Assembly (NCBI GenBank): GCA_001414345.1 | Contig: LLCB01000042.1 | Span: 62,001-126,000 of the forward strand | Reading direction: 5' to 3' | DNA from: Hymenoscyphus infarciens | Taxonomy: Eukaryota; Ascomycota; Leotiomycetes; Helotiales; Helotiaceae | Length of the DNA stretch: 64,000 bases | Part shown: positions 37,390 through 48,800 of the stretch, one piece after another | Numbering within the stretch: position 1 is the first letter of the stretch | Layout of the letters: every line of letters begins with the position of its first letter | The notes under the pieces: model-generated | The model's input: the letters and a program-made list of their open reading frames with translations, nothing else | What the model was told of the DNA's origin: nothing | The model's database searches: none | Made by a program: the position numbers and the translations under genes

Positions 37390-39073
37390 CTACCATATCA
37401 AAGCACACTTATCATCCCTTTCAGGAAAGCTATATTTACAACAAGACCAACAGACATCTTTAGGTAATATGACCGGTGTGAAACCATACTTCACGACAAT
37501 AGCCGTGGTTGCAAGTCTGGCAAGCCAATTATTATGCGCTTTAACAACAATAGTACCGGATCCCGGGGCCTCGATCAGCTCGTCCCAATTCTTGATGCTC
37601 GTAGCTGCGAGATACGGTGAGTTTTTCAAAGTAAGAAACACTTCTTTCTACGGCGGTGCAGTTCTCATCGCAGCATACGCGGTTGACGTACTGTTTGAAC
37701 GTCTTTAAGATGTCTACTACTCCAGCCCAGGTTTGTCCATCGTAGACTGAAACAAGCGTCTTGACAAGAAGGAAATTGCGGTCGATAATATGTTGACTGC
37801 TCTGAACTGGAACTAACGGTATCTCGTAATTCGTGAATGAGAGATGAATGGATGTCTTTCTTTATATTAAAATGACTTTCTGGTTGACCATCGAAGCGTG
37901 TGTGGTTTATCGCCATTAATTGTTCCGGGTCTGCTTCTCGTGTCTTGACTTCTGGGGGAGAGATGAGGAAGGTCATTCCAGGTCTACCAACGTTACCTAC
38001 CACTCTTCTGATCTCTGCGGTGCCTGGCTCTCCAAAGGGATCCCAAAGTAGGCTGGCCAAGGTGTATAGTGAGTTTCCCGATGAAAGGGCAAATATTTGG
38101 GATAAACTCTCCGGGTCCAGATTACAGATTCCCGAGTCAAACATGGCAATACAAGCAAAAGATTCAGAGCGAGTCAATCCAGTCTCGCTGTACAGGGACC
38201 TTTTTACTCATTTGGCATGGTCCAAGGATATTTTCAAGACTGTTGTGGATATTTCGGCACCTGGGAGGAGATGATAAATTTCGCTTAACATGGCGCATGC
38301 TCTGAGGTGTGCAATGAGGGTTTCGACGGCGAGTGCAGACGCAAAATATTGCTGGAGTAATCTTTGACCAGCCTTATCTGGTTTAAAGACGTTATTCATG
38401 AATATGGGAGTATGCTGGAAGGACAGCGGGGGTTGATGAGTGTTCACTGAACATAAGCAACCAAATGATCCTAGTCCAGTGTGGTAGAGAAGCAACCCGG
38501 GTGGCGCATGGAGAAGTCTTGCTAGTAGCTCTTGGGCTGCTTCCACGAAGTCTTCTGATTCTGGAAAAAACGGCGTGCTATGTGGTCGATTCTCGAAAGC
38601 TATTGGATTGTTTCCTATTGGATTGACAGCATAGTCGCATGTCACATTCTAGCAAGCATGCATGCGAGTAGGTGGGCTTGAATCGCTGCACTACGGGAGG
38701 TGGCTTCTGCCCAGATACTAGTTGTGTTCAGACCGAGATGACCGCCAAATATCCCATCATTTTCTCGGGAAGATATTGTAGGTAGAATAGTGCAGATCTC
38801 CAAGACACGGGTTCCATAGGCGCGACATAGTTCCTCCGTGATGGGAAGAACGTCTCTGAAGAGGGCTCCCAGCCTGCGGGCAGTTTTGTGCAAAGTCCCT
38901 TCTTCTGCATCAACTTTTCTCTTGCTGGAAAGTGTGCTTCCCAATGCAGAGTATTCTGCTGGCGCTTCAAGCTTCACCAAAGTGAAATCTGCATTGAGAT
39001 TGATCAAGGCAGCTGTATTTTCATTATGAACCGCAGCAAGCCCACCCGAAACTTTGCCGAAAGAAAGTGCCAT
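37390..39073 (-). pseudogene. Relic of a large uncharacterised fungal protein
   Basis: Three collinear segments read as one protein in shifting frames. The first begins MALSFGKVSGGLAAVHNENT at ATG 39073 and ends at CMLARM, before a stop at 38642. The second runs from 38645 and reads to DHAK, stop TGA at 38208-38210 (expected TGG), and continues in the same frame through RSESFACIAMFDSG to about 37870. There a one-base slip in AAAGAAAGAC moves the frame; the correct continuation reads TSIHLSFTNYEIPLV and VSVYDGQTW. A last segment (37641-37390) reads NWDELIEAP-GSGTIVVKAHNN and stops. I recognise the pattern as a widespread, about 1000-residue Pezizomycotina family of unknown function, from memory only. 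At least one nonsense change and two or more frameshifts make it non-functional; introns could explain one frame change but not the TGA. Confidence 0.7.
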
Positions 39074-41068
39074 TGCTGTAAAATAAGAAGTATCTCTGTC
39101 AAAAATTTGCGGGAAAAAGAGACCTACTGGGAGGCGAGGCAGCCTGAATCTTCGCACCCAATGAATAGATTGTTCCAATAAAAAACAGCGTCAAGCCACC
39201 GTCAAGCTTGAAAGTTGGAAAAGTGGAGGAGACAACTTAGAAAACCTGTCACAACGGGAAGTGCGAAAACATAAATAATCGAGAAGTATGCAAAAAGAGG
39301 GCTATGTTGAGGGCGAAGCGAAACGGGTCCGCTCTATTCGCCGCGCAGTGACACGACGTGCGATACTTTCCCGAGCTTCGAAGTAAGGTCAGTCGGGCTA
39401 GGTTAGAAATGAGTTAATTCATATTGATGATTATTTTGTATCGTTTCAAGCCTCGGAATAAGTATCGAGAGTCCATCTAAACGAGTTGTCATAAGTACAG
39501 TTATTGTGTTTTATGAAGCGCCGGGAAATCCCGTCGACGGCGGGAAAGTTTAGCTTACACGTGACACTCCAAGAACTTCCCAATTTTCACAAATCGTTCT
39601 CGTATAGTCTCTCAAGTAAGAATGCTATATAAAAATAAATTTATCTCATATACAACGAGAGTAACAATGGCTCCGCACTAGAAGTCCCTTGCTACCCAAA
39701 TATCACGTATCAGCAAGGTGATCATGTGATATCTCACAAAATCACCAGTTGATGAGAATTGATGAGAATTTCCAAACCATGAGATGAATCTAGAAAGTCC
39801 TTAAACAATTAAATCTATAACTTCCAGCAACCACTTCAAAACAAACCACCCCATTCAACATCCAATTCATATAACTCACTTCCCACGCCTTACAGGATTT
39901 CAGCGCCGGGATAAAACCTCCCATTAACAAGCCCAACAATCTATTTCCCAAGAGATCCTCCCAAGCCTCCAGAAATAATAAACACTTCTCTCTCCAATCT
40001 CTATTTCCATGCCCTTTCTCTATTTCGATACTATTTCCATTCTTGTCACAGCCCCTCTAGACCTACCTCCCCTCCACCAACCTAGATTTTAAAACCACCC
40101 CTGTCTACGCCACAGGGTACCGCACTCGGTCGCCGTCAGATCATATCAAGCATCCCCACCCACAAAAAGAATTTCCTACCAAAAGTAGAGAAAAGTTTTT
40201 GGTTTTTAGACGTGTACTCTACTTGATCCCAGGCGGAATAAAGGTTATCCCAATGAAGCCATTCTATTGTTACATTTCCATTTCCGTAGCTTTATGCTAT
40301 CAAAAACGCCCGGAAAAGTATGTAAACTGTAAAGTGACACACCCCCCCCCCCCGGGAATAACTTCTGTTTCGCTAGAGACGAGGTATCATGAGGTGGATG
40401 GAGGTGGGATGATGATGATGATGATGAGGAGGAGTTCGGATGATGAATGTTTTTGATTTTTGCTTTGTGGGGTTGTAAATGCATTGCTGAGAGAGAGGGG
40501 AGGTGTAAGAGAGGGCGTTGGGGATCGGGAAGCATTGGATGAGTGACGAGTAGGTCGTTCTTCCGTTTTCTGGTAGCATTCGGTTGAGGGAAATCCACCA
40601 GCACGCAGAGGAAGAGAGAGTCAGGAGAAGAGTCTGCTTTGTGAGTGAGAAGAGAGTGGAAATCTCGAATCTCGAATCTTGATCCATTGTATCATCCTCC
40701 CCCCAAAAACCAAAAAAAGAGCAAGCAAATGTCTAGCCCAGCTGAAAACCCGCCCCCCCAAAAAGCAATCCAAAAGTGCCACCCCAGATATCCCAAAAAA
40801 AAAAAAAAAAAAAATCTAACAAAGTTCGTGGTTCATTCACAGAGAAGAAGAAGGAAGTAAGTACACCAAAAACCTCCCAAAGAATATACAAATGACGAGG
40901 CTGCTCTAGCTCTAGCATCAAATGCACAACTCCCCAGATTGACAAAAACCCCCTACCCTTAAGTGCCCACCAAAGATGATATCCCATAAAAACCCCGCCA
41001 TTCAGATGAAGGCTTGGCCAAAAATACGTAGTATCCAAAAAAAACACAACCAAGCAGAAAACAATGCC
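39074..41068. other. Long intergenic with simple repeats
   Basis: No gene is supported. It contains a poly-C run (about 40341-40353), (GAT)n at 40411-40428 and a poly-A run of about 20 (about 40796-40814). Frames such as minus 40245-40604 consist of Ser/His/Pro low complexity generated by these repeats. Confidence 0.6.
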
Positions 41069-42277
41069 TCATGCCATTAACTCTCCAATCTCAATTACCC
41101 CACACATCTCATCATCCTCAACAGTTACCAAAACAGCACCATCGTGATATTTCTTCACGCCTCCCGGGACAGATCGCCGCATAATCTTAATCCATTCTTG
41201 GGCTTCAAAGATATCGAGATGAGCAGAAATCGGAATCCACTCCTTCCTCGAAGCCGTAAGTCCAGAAAGCGAAATCGCAGGAATCTCAGTGTTGCTAGTT
41301 TGAACAGCTTTAATGCATCGAGGTGGAACAACAATATCGCCACCCATTCTGATCCATCCACTTTCTGATTGAAGGGCTGCGAATCCAACTTGGGAGATTG
41401 TGGATGAGCGGGAGACATCTGGGATATCGATTATTGAGATTGCTCTATCGGAAAGCCTTTGAATTTTTTGGATGGCGGCGCCTATTGCGCCTCCGGGGTG
41501 GTTTTTGTGGAAGACGTTGGGGAGGGAGGTGTGGTATAGTTCGCTAGACGCAGCGATCGCGAGGGCGTCTCCAAGGGCAAGGGCCATGGTTGTTGATATC
41601 GTGGGGGCTTTGACGCCGAAAGCTGCTTCTTCGGATATTGGTAGTGGTGCTGGGAGGAGAATTGTTCCTGGTCGTTGTTTGATGATTTCACAGGCAGCGG
41701 GAGAAGAGGCTTCGGTGATGATGAGTGCAGGTAATGATGGGCTGAAATGAGGAAGAGTCTGAAGTAATTCCCCAGTCTTTCCCGAGTTGGAAATGAATAA
41801 GATGATATCCTCTGGGCAGACAACTCCAAGGTCGCCGTGGACTGCTTCGGTAGGGTGAAGATATACGGTCGTTATTCCAAGGCTATTCAATGTCGCCTCG
41901 AGTTTTTTTCCGATGTGGCCACTCTTTCCAATTCCGGTGACTACGACCTTTCCCCTTCTCATTTTGCACTTTGTGATTTCCTCTACCGCGTTGTGGAAGC
42001 CTTCTTGTGCAACCGCATCTGTCGCATATAGTCGGGTAAGAGCTTCTAGGGCAGAAGCTTCCGTCCGTAAAACGTGGAGTGCGGTGTCTAGTCTCTTGCC
42101 AAAGATAGGACCGGAGGTTTCTATTTCTGGAGGAGTAATTGATCCAAGTCCTTCAAGACAAGGGAGTTCTTCGCCTGGTGTTGCTGGAGAGGGTGGTGAA
42201 GGTGGTGGCATAGGCGGGCTGTGAGATGAATGGCAGAGGTAAACCTCGCTGTTCTGAATAGGATGATCCATCGTCAT
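41069..42277 (-). CDS. SIS-domain sugar-phosphate isomerase-like protein (KpsF/GutQ type)
   Basis: The frame is intronless and gives 402 aa from ATG 42277 (AAAATGACG). A further 39 codons upstream are open to ATG 42394 but look non-coding. After a proline-rich leader (residues 20-35), the SIS domain spans about 95-235: VVVTGIGKSGHIGKK at 111-125, the LHPTEAVHGDLG block at 140-151 and the phosphate-binding FISNSGKTGE at 161-170. HKNHPGGAIGA at 257-267 matches the HPGGALG motif of arabinose-5-phosphate isomerases of the KpsF/GutQ group. The last 130 residues sit where bacterial members carry two CBS domains but are only loosely similar. The predicted role is aldose-ketose isomerisation of a sugar phosphate. 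Fungi do not make the lipopolysaccharide precursor that bacteria use this for, so the true substrate is open. Confidence 0.9.
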   Translation of the reverse strand: MTMDHPIQNSEVYLCHSSHSPPMPPPSPPSPATPGEELPCLEGLGSITPPEIETSGPIFGKRLDTALHVLRTEASALEALTRLYATDAVAQEGFHNAVEEITKCKMRRGKVVVTGIGKSGHIGKKLEATLNSLGITTVYLHPTEAVHGDLGVVCPEDIILFISNSGKTGELLQTLPHFSPSLPALIITEASSPAACEIIKQRPGTILLPAPLPISEEAAFGVKAPTISTTMALALGDALAIAASSELYHTSLPNVFHKNHPGGAIGAAIQKIQRLSDRAISIIDIPDVSRSSTISQVGFAALQSESGWIRMGGDIVVPPRCIKAVQTSNTEIPAISLSGLTASRKEWIPISAHLDIFEAQEWIKIMRRSVPGGVKKYHDGAVLVTVEDDEMCGVIEIGELMA

Positions 42278-43734
42278 TTTGATAAGTAGGTATGGGTTGT
42301 GTAGATGGTGAAGTGGTTGGTGTTGCGCCCAGGTCGATATCTTATCGTTGATAGAGAATTTGAGACTGTGTGAGACTTTGAAAGGCAAATCCAAGCAGGC
42401 AATTGGTGTCTTTTTTGGGCAATTAGAAACCGTCCAGCAGCATGTGAAGAAGTATAATGATGATTAGAAATGAAAAAAGTAGAATGTCAACTAACAGAAT
42501 GTTTATATCTTTTTTCTTCTTTGCGACGGAACGACACCAAGGTCAAATACTCTCGCTATATGGCCCAAGCAATATAAACGGCGATCGACACGTAATGCGC
42601 CTAGTTTGGAGGCAGAGCTTCAAATGGAACGAAACGTGAACCTACGTTTACGCAGCATTCGAGAAGCAGTAATGTCCGGAGCCATGGTCCATGAGAGCGG
42701 TTGACAAGGTCTTGTAGGGAGGGGGTGCAGGTGGGTGTGAGATGGATGTGAGATGGGTGTGAGATGAGTGTGAGATGAGTGGGTGTAGTGTAGGGGGGGA
42801 CGCGTAGGATTTGAGGAGGAGATGGACGAGGTTGTTTATCTCTTGCGTGCCTCAAGCCTCAAAACTCTGAAGGGGGGGGGGGAGGCTCGGAGGATAAGCG
42901 ATGCGATGCGATTGTATTTCTATGGGTCCCGCACAGAAATCATCCATGACATTGAAGCACTCAGGGCTCTCTCGGTGGAGGATCCATGGCGCTTTCGGTT
43001 CATCGCGATCCATACGGGGATATTCCTCAATTGTGCGGTGCGCTCGGCGCCGTCGGACGGAAGTTTGCGAAGGACCCCACCGACCCTTGGTTAAGTAAGC
43101 ACCGCAACCGAGCCACTCACAACGCCTCCTACTACAATCCAACTACTATACTCCCTGTACATTTCCCTATTCAGACAAGCTCGATCGGTCTGTCCCTTGT
43201 TCTCTAAGTTGGTGCGGCCGTACACCCCTTGGCCATTTAGCACGCAATCGGCTGGATGCCTTGCTTTTCCTTGTCTCTTTCAAAATACTCGCCTCGATCC
43301 GGCATAGCAGCATCGAAATGCATCAAGCTGAATCCCGCATGGGATCACAACCACAATATCAACGGACTAGGGCATATAAACCAGCATAGTGGGAGTCATT
43401 GATTTGAAAGCATCGTGCGCACAAGCCGACGGGAGTGAACAACCTTAAGCGAGTTAGGATCTTGGGGTTGACACTTTATTCATGGCTCTAGGGTGCAGCT
43501 ATTCCGTAACACATCCCTAATTTGTAGCAGGTTATCATTGTAAGCTTTTATCTGAATGCACGTAGTTCTGTGGAATTATCGGACATAAGGCTTTGAAATA
43601 CGTTAAACCATCCGAACTCGATGTGGTGCATCAAACCATGTAAAGTGGTCAGTACATATCAGACTATCATAGGTATGAAAGGAGGTCCGTAATTTTCCGT
43701 ATTCGTGCTCACAAAGGTGGCTGAAGAGGATGGA
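42278..43734. other. Intergenic, no convincing gene
   Basis: It carries a GTGTGAGATG tandem array at 42733-42783 and a poly-G run near 42873-42881. Overlapping frames around 42822-43207 on both strands lack motifs and shadow one another. Confidence 0.5.
42733..42783. repeat. GTGTGAGATG tandem repeat
   Basis: Five imperfect copies of a 10-11 bp unit lie immediately upstream of the SIS-domain gene. Confidence 0.85.
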
Positions 43735-44041
43735 TCAACGGGCAAGATCGGTTCCATGCCGGTGGGCGCGACGAGCAGCATGCGTGTAATCAACCTGTTG
43801 GGAAGGTCTCTCATCCTTGGAAGACGCGCAGCCTGGCGGTGTGAAGAGTGGATTCCCTTTGGACGAGTTATGCTTGGAGTTCTCCCACGTGTGGATATGC
43901 TTGTAAACGAGATATCAAAATGGGTGTGAGAGAATTGATCCCAAGATAATTCATCCCCGATCGAGGGTACGAAGCCGGTAAAAGTAAATTCTGACTTACA
44001 TGGCCGTGTATATTGTAAACGACGAATGCCATGCTTTTCAT
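43735..44041 (-). CDS. Possible small spliced gene, 68 aa
   Basis: Exon 1 (44041-44000, 14 codons, MKSMAFVVYNIHGH) ends at a strong donor GTAAGTCAG. A 100-nt intron ends TTTACAAG at 43900, and exon 2 (43899-43735) continues in phase to TGA. Exon 2 has a protein-like sequence (KGNPLFTPPGCASSKDERP, then QVDYTHAARRAHRHGTDLAR) and C-ending codons, whereas the unspliced reading from 44048 is featureless. Hydrophilic, basic at the end, no membrane segment. I do not recognise a family. The first exon may instead be preceded by further upstream exons. Confidence 0.4.
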
Positions 44042-45434
44042 CAATCAAGAGGAAATTAGAATGCCAAACCTTATCCAGCCAGCCTCTTTTTCCTTATCTT
44101 GACAAAGGCATCCCCCCTGATGAAGGTGGAAAACCATAAAACGACCCACAGTTGAGCCTCATAATTTCCACAGGTTAGATCAAAGTACCAAGTCTTTGGG
44201 TTTTTACTTCAATTCTTGGGTTGATCTTATCGAAACGCCATCTGAAGCTTATCGTCAGGCTTTAGCGGGGTTCATCATTCGCTAAATACCAAGTTTTCTC
44301 GAGCTATTTTTTACTCAACTTTTACTTTCGCGTCCAAAAAAAGTGGCAGCACAATTTAAAGCCCTGCTAAAAATCAAATTTTTTTTTTTTTTTTAAAAAA
44401 AAAGCGATATAAAACTAATGAATAGGTGTGTAAGAGGAGGGATGCGAAGACTTAACACCTATACGCGGTGCATCCTACGAACCTCTAGTAGTTCTATTTC
44501 GCCTCTAGAACTGTCTATAAAGCTAAGTTTAAGTTAAAAAGGCGACGTAGCGATACCTCTTTTTATAACCGTTAGAGTTTTTAGCCTCTTAACCTTCTAT
44601 AAAGAAGCTACGTTATATATAGCAATATACTAGATATCGATAAAAAAGACCTATATAGCTTATTTACTTAATAGTAGTATTTGTAGACTACTAAAATAAA
44701 CTAATTAAGAAAGCTTTTAAAGTTAATTCTATATATCTACTAATACTAGAGAACTTCTACTCTAAATATACTACGGAATTATATATAACTCTAAGAAGGT
44801 AAGAGCTATATATTAACCTAAGATTAGAGGTAATACTTATAGTAGTTATTCTATATAGTTAGTATATACTATATTTAAGTTAAGAGAATTGCTAGAAGGG
44901 ATAAAGAACCTCTAATAACAGTAATAGAGTAATTAGAAGGGGCCTAGATAGTATAAATAGAAGTATAAATATAGAGGGGTTTTTATAACTAGATAATAGA
45001 CTCTCTACTATTTATATTAGGATATTTGAAGTATATTTAGTAGTACTTTAATAAAGTAGCGAAATATCTTTTAGAAGGTATAAGACTATAGAGTAGAGAA
45101 CCGATTCTCTAGTTAGTTATAGAGAACCGATTCTCTACTATTTATATTAGTAGATATTCGAAGCGTATTTAGTAGCTCTTAGATAAAGTAGTAAAATACT
45201 CTTTAGAAGATATAGAACTATAGAGTAGAGGGAATAGAAGATAGAACTAGGAAACTTAGATTAGAGATATATTAGAGAATAGTTCTATATAAGATAGTAT
45301 ACTAGAAGACGATTATTATTAGTCCTATATAGAGGAGAGCTAACTAAGCTCTTTTTATAAGAGCTATTATAAAGTACTAAATTAGTTATTTATAAGAATA
45401 ACTAAAAATATTAAATTTGAATTAGAAGAGAGAG

Positions 45435-45830
45435 TGTAATAGTACGCTATTCTAAATTGTCGGCATTCGTAGAACTGCTAATACTCCTACGACTGCTAAT
45501 ACCTCTATAACTACTAATGCTTCTATAACTTATTAGATAGAAGGTACTAAAGAGAGTAAGAATTAGATATTATATATTTTGTTTTAAGGTCTTATATATT
45601 TAGCTTTAAAGCCTTTATTGTTTTAGTAGCTATATTAGAAAAGACTTAGTTATTATTCTTATTAGGACTTAGTAGTCTCTAATCTCTTATATATAGATAT
45701 TTATACTTAGTATAGAAGAAGGATAGTTATTGTTTTCTTTTATATTAGTATCTAGTATTTATATATATTATTCTTCTATATATACTCTTATATGTCTCTA
45801 CTATAGTTATATATATTTTATACTATTATA
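45435..45830 (+). repeat. 396-bp 5' LTR of gypsy copy C
   Basis: It starts TGTAATAGTACGCTATTC and ends ACTATTATA. Its U3 holds tandem units of about 18-19 bp related to ACTGCTAATACCTCTATA (45474-45535). Confidence 0.9.
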
Positions 45831-48800
45831 TAAAAATAATAACTCTTTCTTACTAGTAATAGCTTTAATAATATCTCCTTTAAGCTTATTACTACTCTTT
45901 ATTTAGAAGTTAATTTACTCTTAATTTAGAATATTATAATAGTATTCTTATATAGCTAGGTAATTAGAGACTACTTAGATAGCTAGTAATACTAGAGTTT
46001 AGTATCTATATAGATAGCTAGTAAAAATCGTATTATAGATACGTTAAGGGATTAGAATATACTAAGTGTTTTTAAGAGTTTTAATAACCTTAGATTTAGT
46101 AAATAAGTTAACTTATAATAGTTATTTAGAAGGCTTCTAAATCTAATCTTACCTCTTTCTCTCTTAATTTAATATTTAATATATTAGAATCTAGAGTAAC
46201 TCTAGGTCTTTTCTAAGCTCTGCTTCTAAGTATAGAGCTCTCTCTTAGGGAATAAAGTTAAGCCTTTATAGAAAGGTCTCTGACTTAGTACTATACTTCT
46301 AAGAATACTAAGAAGCCTAAGAATAATAAAGGTAAAGGCCTAGTACTTAGAAGCTAGAGAGATTAATAGGACTTCTTTAATATAGACGAGATATAAGGTG
46401 TAATCTAAGCTATAGAGGCTAAGAATTAAGAAAAAGAATAGAGAATTTTAAAATAAGATAATTAGATTACTTAATTAATAGACCTAGTATAGTAAATTAG
46501 TTAATAATTATTAAATAATAACTAAAGTCTAAGTCTTATCTAATCTATATAAATACCTCTTTTAGTTTTTTTAAACTATTATTATAAATAAGACTCTATT
46601 TCTAATATTCTTTTCTTATAATAACCTACTCTATACTTATAATCTAAAAGTACTTTAAAAGCCTTTTAATCTATTAAAAGTAAGATTATAGAAAAAATTA
46701 AACTTTTAAATAATAGTATTTTACTTATATATAAGTAATAGAGAATATTAATATATAATTAACTTTATATAAATACTAACTATTATTAGATACTTTTAAC
46801 TTATAAAGCCTTTATTTAGAAGATAATAATAAAACTTACTTAGAACTACTTAGAGCTCTAATATAAGTCTAATATATATAAGATAGTATTTAAAGATTAT
46901 AAAGAAATAATTAAACTTCTTAATACTTACTATCTAACTAGTTATAAGAAGGAGGATACTTAGAACGCCTTTTAGTCTTTTTAGATAGAATAGAAGAGTT
47001 ATATAAGAGAAAGTTTTATAGAATTTAAAAGTTACTTTTTAAGTATAGTAATACTTAAAGAAGTATTAGAGTAAGATAAATTCTATTATATATAGGATAA
47101 GCTTATACCTTAGCTCTAAACCTAATTAGTTAATAGTAAGAGATACTAGAATACTAACTTTAATAAGATAGTAAGAGACCTATTATTTATAGATAAGGAA
47201 TAGTATTATAATACTAAGTTATATATAACTAGTATAATAAGTACTAAAAAACCTATTATAATAAGCTTATTATACTAAAAGCCTAATACTAACTAATTCT
47301 TATCTAGTTTCTTAATAAAACTCTTACTACTCTTATATAGACTTTATTCTACTTCTTAAAAAACTTCTTAAACTCTTAGACTCTCTTTTACTAGTAAAAG
47401 ATTAAAGACTTTATTTATAGACTAACTGCTTACTAATATAAAGTATTATAATTATAGGAAACCTAGGTATATTAAGTCTAACTATTCTAATCTACCTAGT
47501 ATTAATAAAATAGATAATTAACCTAAGAAAGAATAACTACTTAAAGAGTACTTTAACTCTAACCTAGTTTAGAAGGAAAACGAAGAGGCTTAGGTAAAGA
47601 TACCTTCCTAGGCTTATATAAATATAATCTAGCTAGACTTAACCTTTTTAAACTTATAAGAGGAAAATAGTTCTTTATAAATACTATACTTAGTATATAG
47701 AGATATAGTATTAAAATATAAGCTTTAATAGATATAAGAGTAAACGAGTATCTATTTCTAAATTAACTTCTAGCTCTTCGACTATTAAAAGTAATAGGTT
47801 TATAGATCTAGAAACTACCTTATTCTATATCTATTTATAAATATAATAATAGTACTAAAAGCTAGATAACTTAGTTTATATAACTATATCTAAATATAGA
47901 TAAGTATTATATCTATAACTACTCCTTTATTATCCTAGACTTTAGATAGTAAGACCTAATTATTAGTAATAAGTAGTTAAACTATTTTAAAGTTCTTCTT
48001 AACCTCTTAAAGAACTAGATTACTTAGCTAGCTAATAACCTCTTAACTCCCTACTATAGTAAGGAAATTTTACTCTTACTTTCTAGCTAGAACTAGAAAC
48101 CTATTTTAAACTACTAGTTAGATATAAATTAAAGAGAATATATAATCTATTAATAAGAAAGATATAAAAAGAGTAGACTTATAAATATAGCTAAGTTATT
48201 ACTCTTATCTATAATAACACCTCTTAAAAATTTAATATTTAACTCTAGTCTAAAGCTTCTATAAACTACTAGTATAGCCTTAAAAAGCTAGACTTTATAC
48301 TCTTTTATCTATAAAATAAGTATAAATATAATATATCTTAATATAAAATAACTTAATTTAGAATTTTATATAATAAGTATATATAAGCTAGATTAGAGTA
48401 TTAATAAAAGATCTACCTCTCTCTAAGATAATAATAAGATAAGGGCTCTAATATAGGCCTAACTTCTAAAATATTACTTATTCTATAAAGACGTATTCTT
48501 AAAAGTAGCTTCTAATAAGCTCTCTTCTTACTATAAATATAACTATAAGATTACTTTAAATAAGCTACTTCTTAACTCCTTTTTACCTTTATATTAATAG
48601 TTAACTATAGAGCTTAAAGCTATAAAGGAGTATCTTATAGATAACCTAGATAAGGGGTTTATTATTAATAGTAATAGCTTTTTTATCTCTCTAGTACTCT
48701 TTATTAAAAAGGCTAATAGTAATAAGTTATAGTTCTATATTAATTATAAGAAGCTAAACGCTCTAACCTAAAACGATCTTTATCTAATCCCTTATATTAA

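Noticed and set aside
40245..40860. Frames with Ser/His/Pro or Lys runs
   Set aside because: They are generated by GAT, poly-C and poly-A tracts.
42822..43207. Several overlapping frames on both strands near 43 kb
   Set aside because: They shadow each other, have no motifs and contain the poly-G tract; no splice logic.
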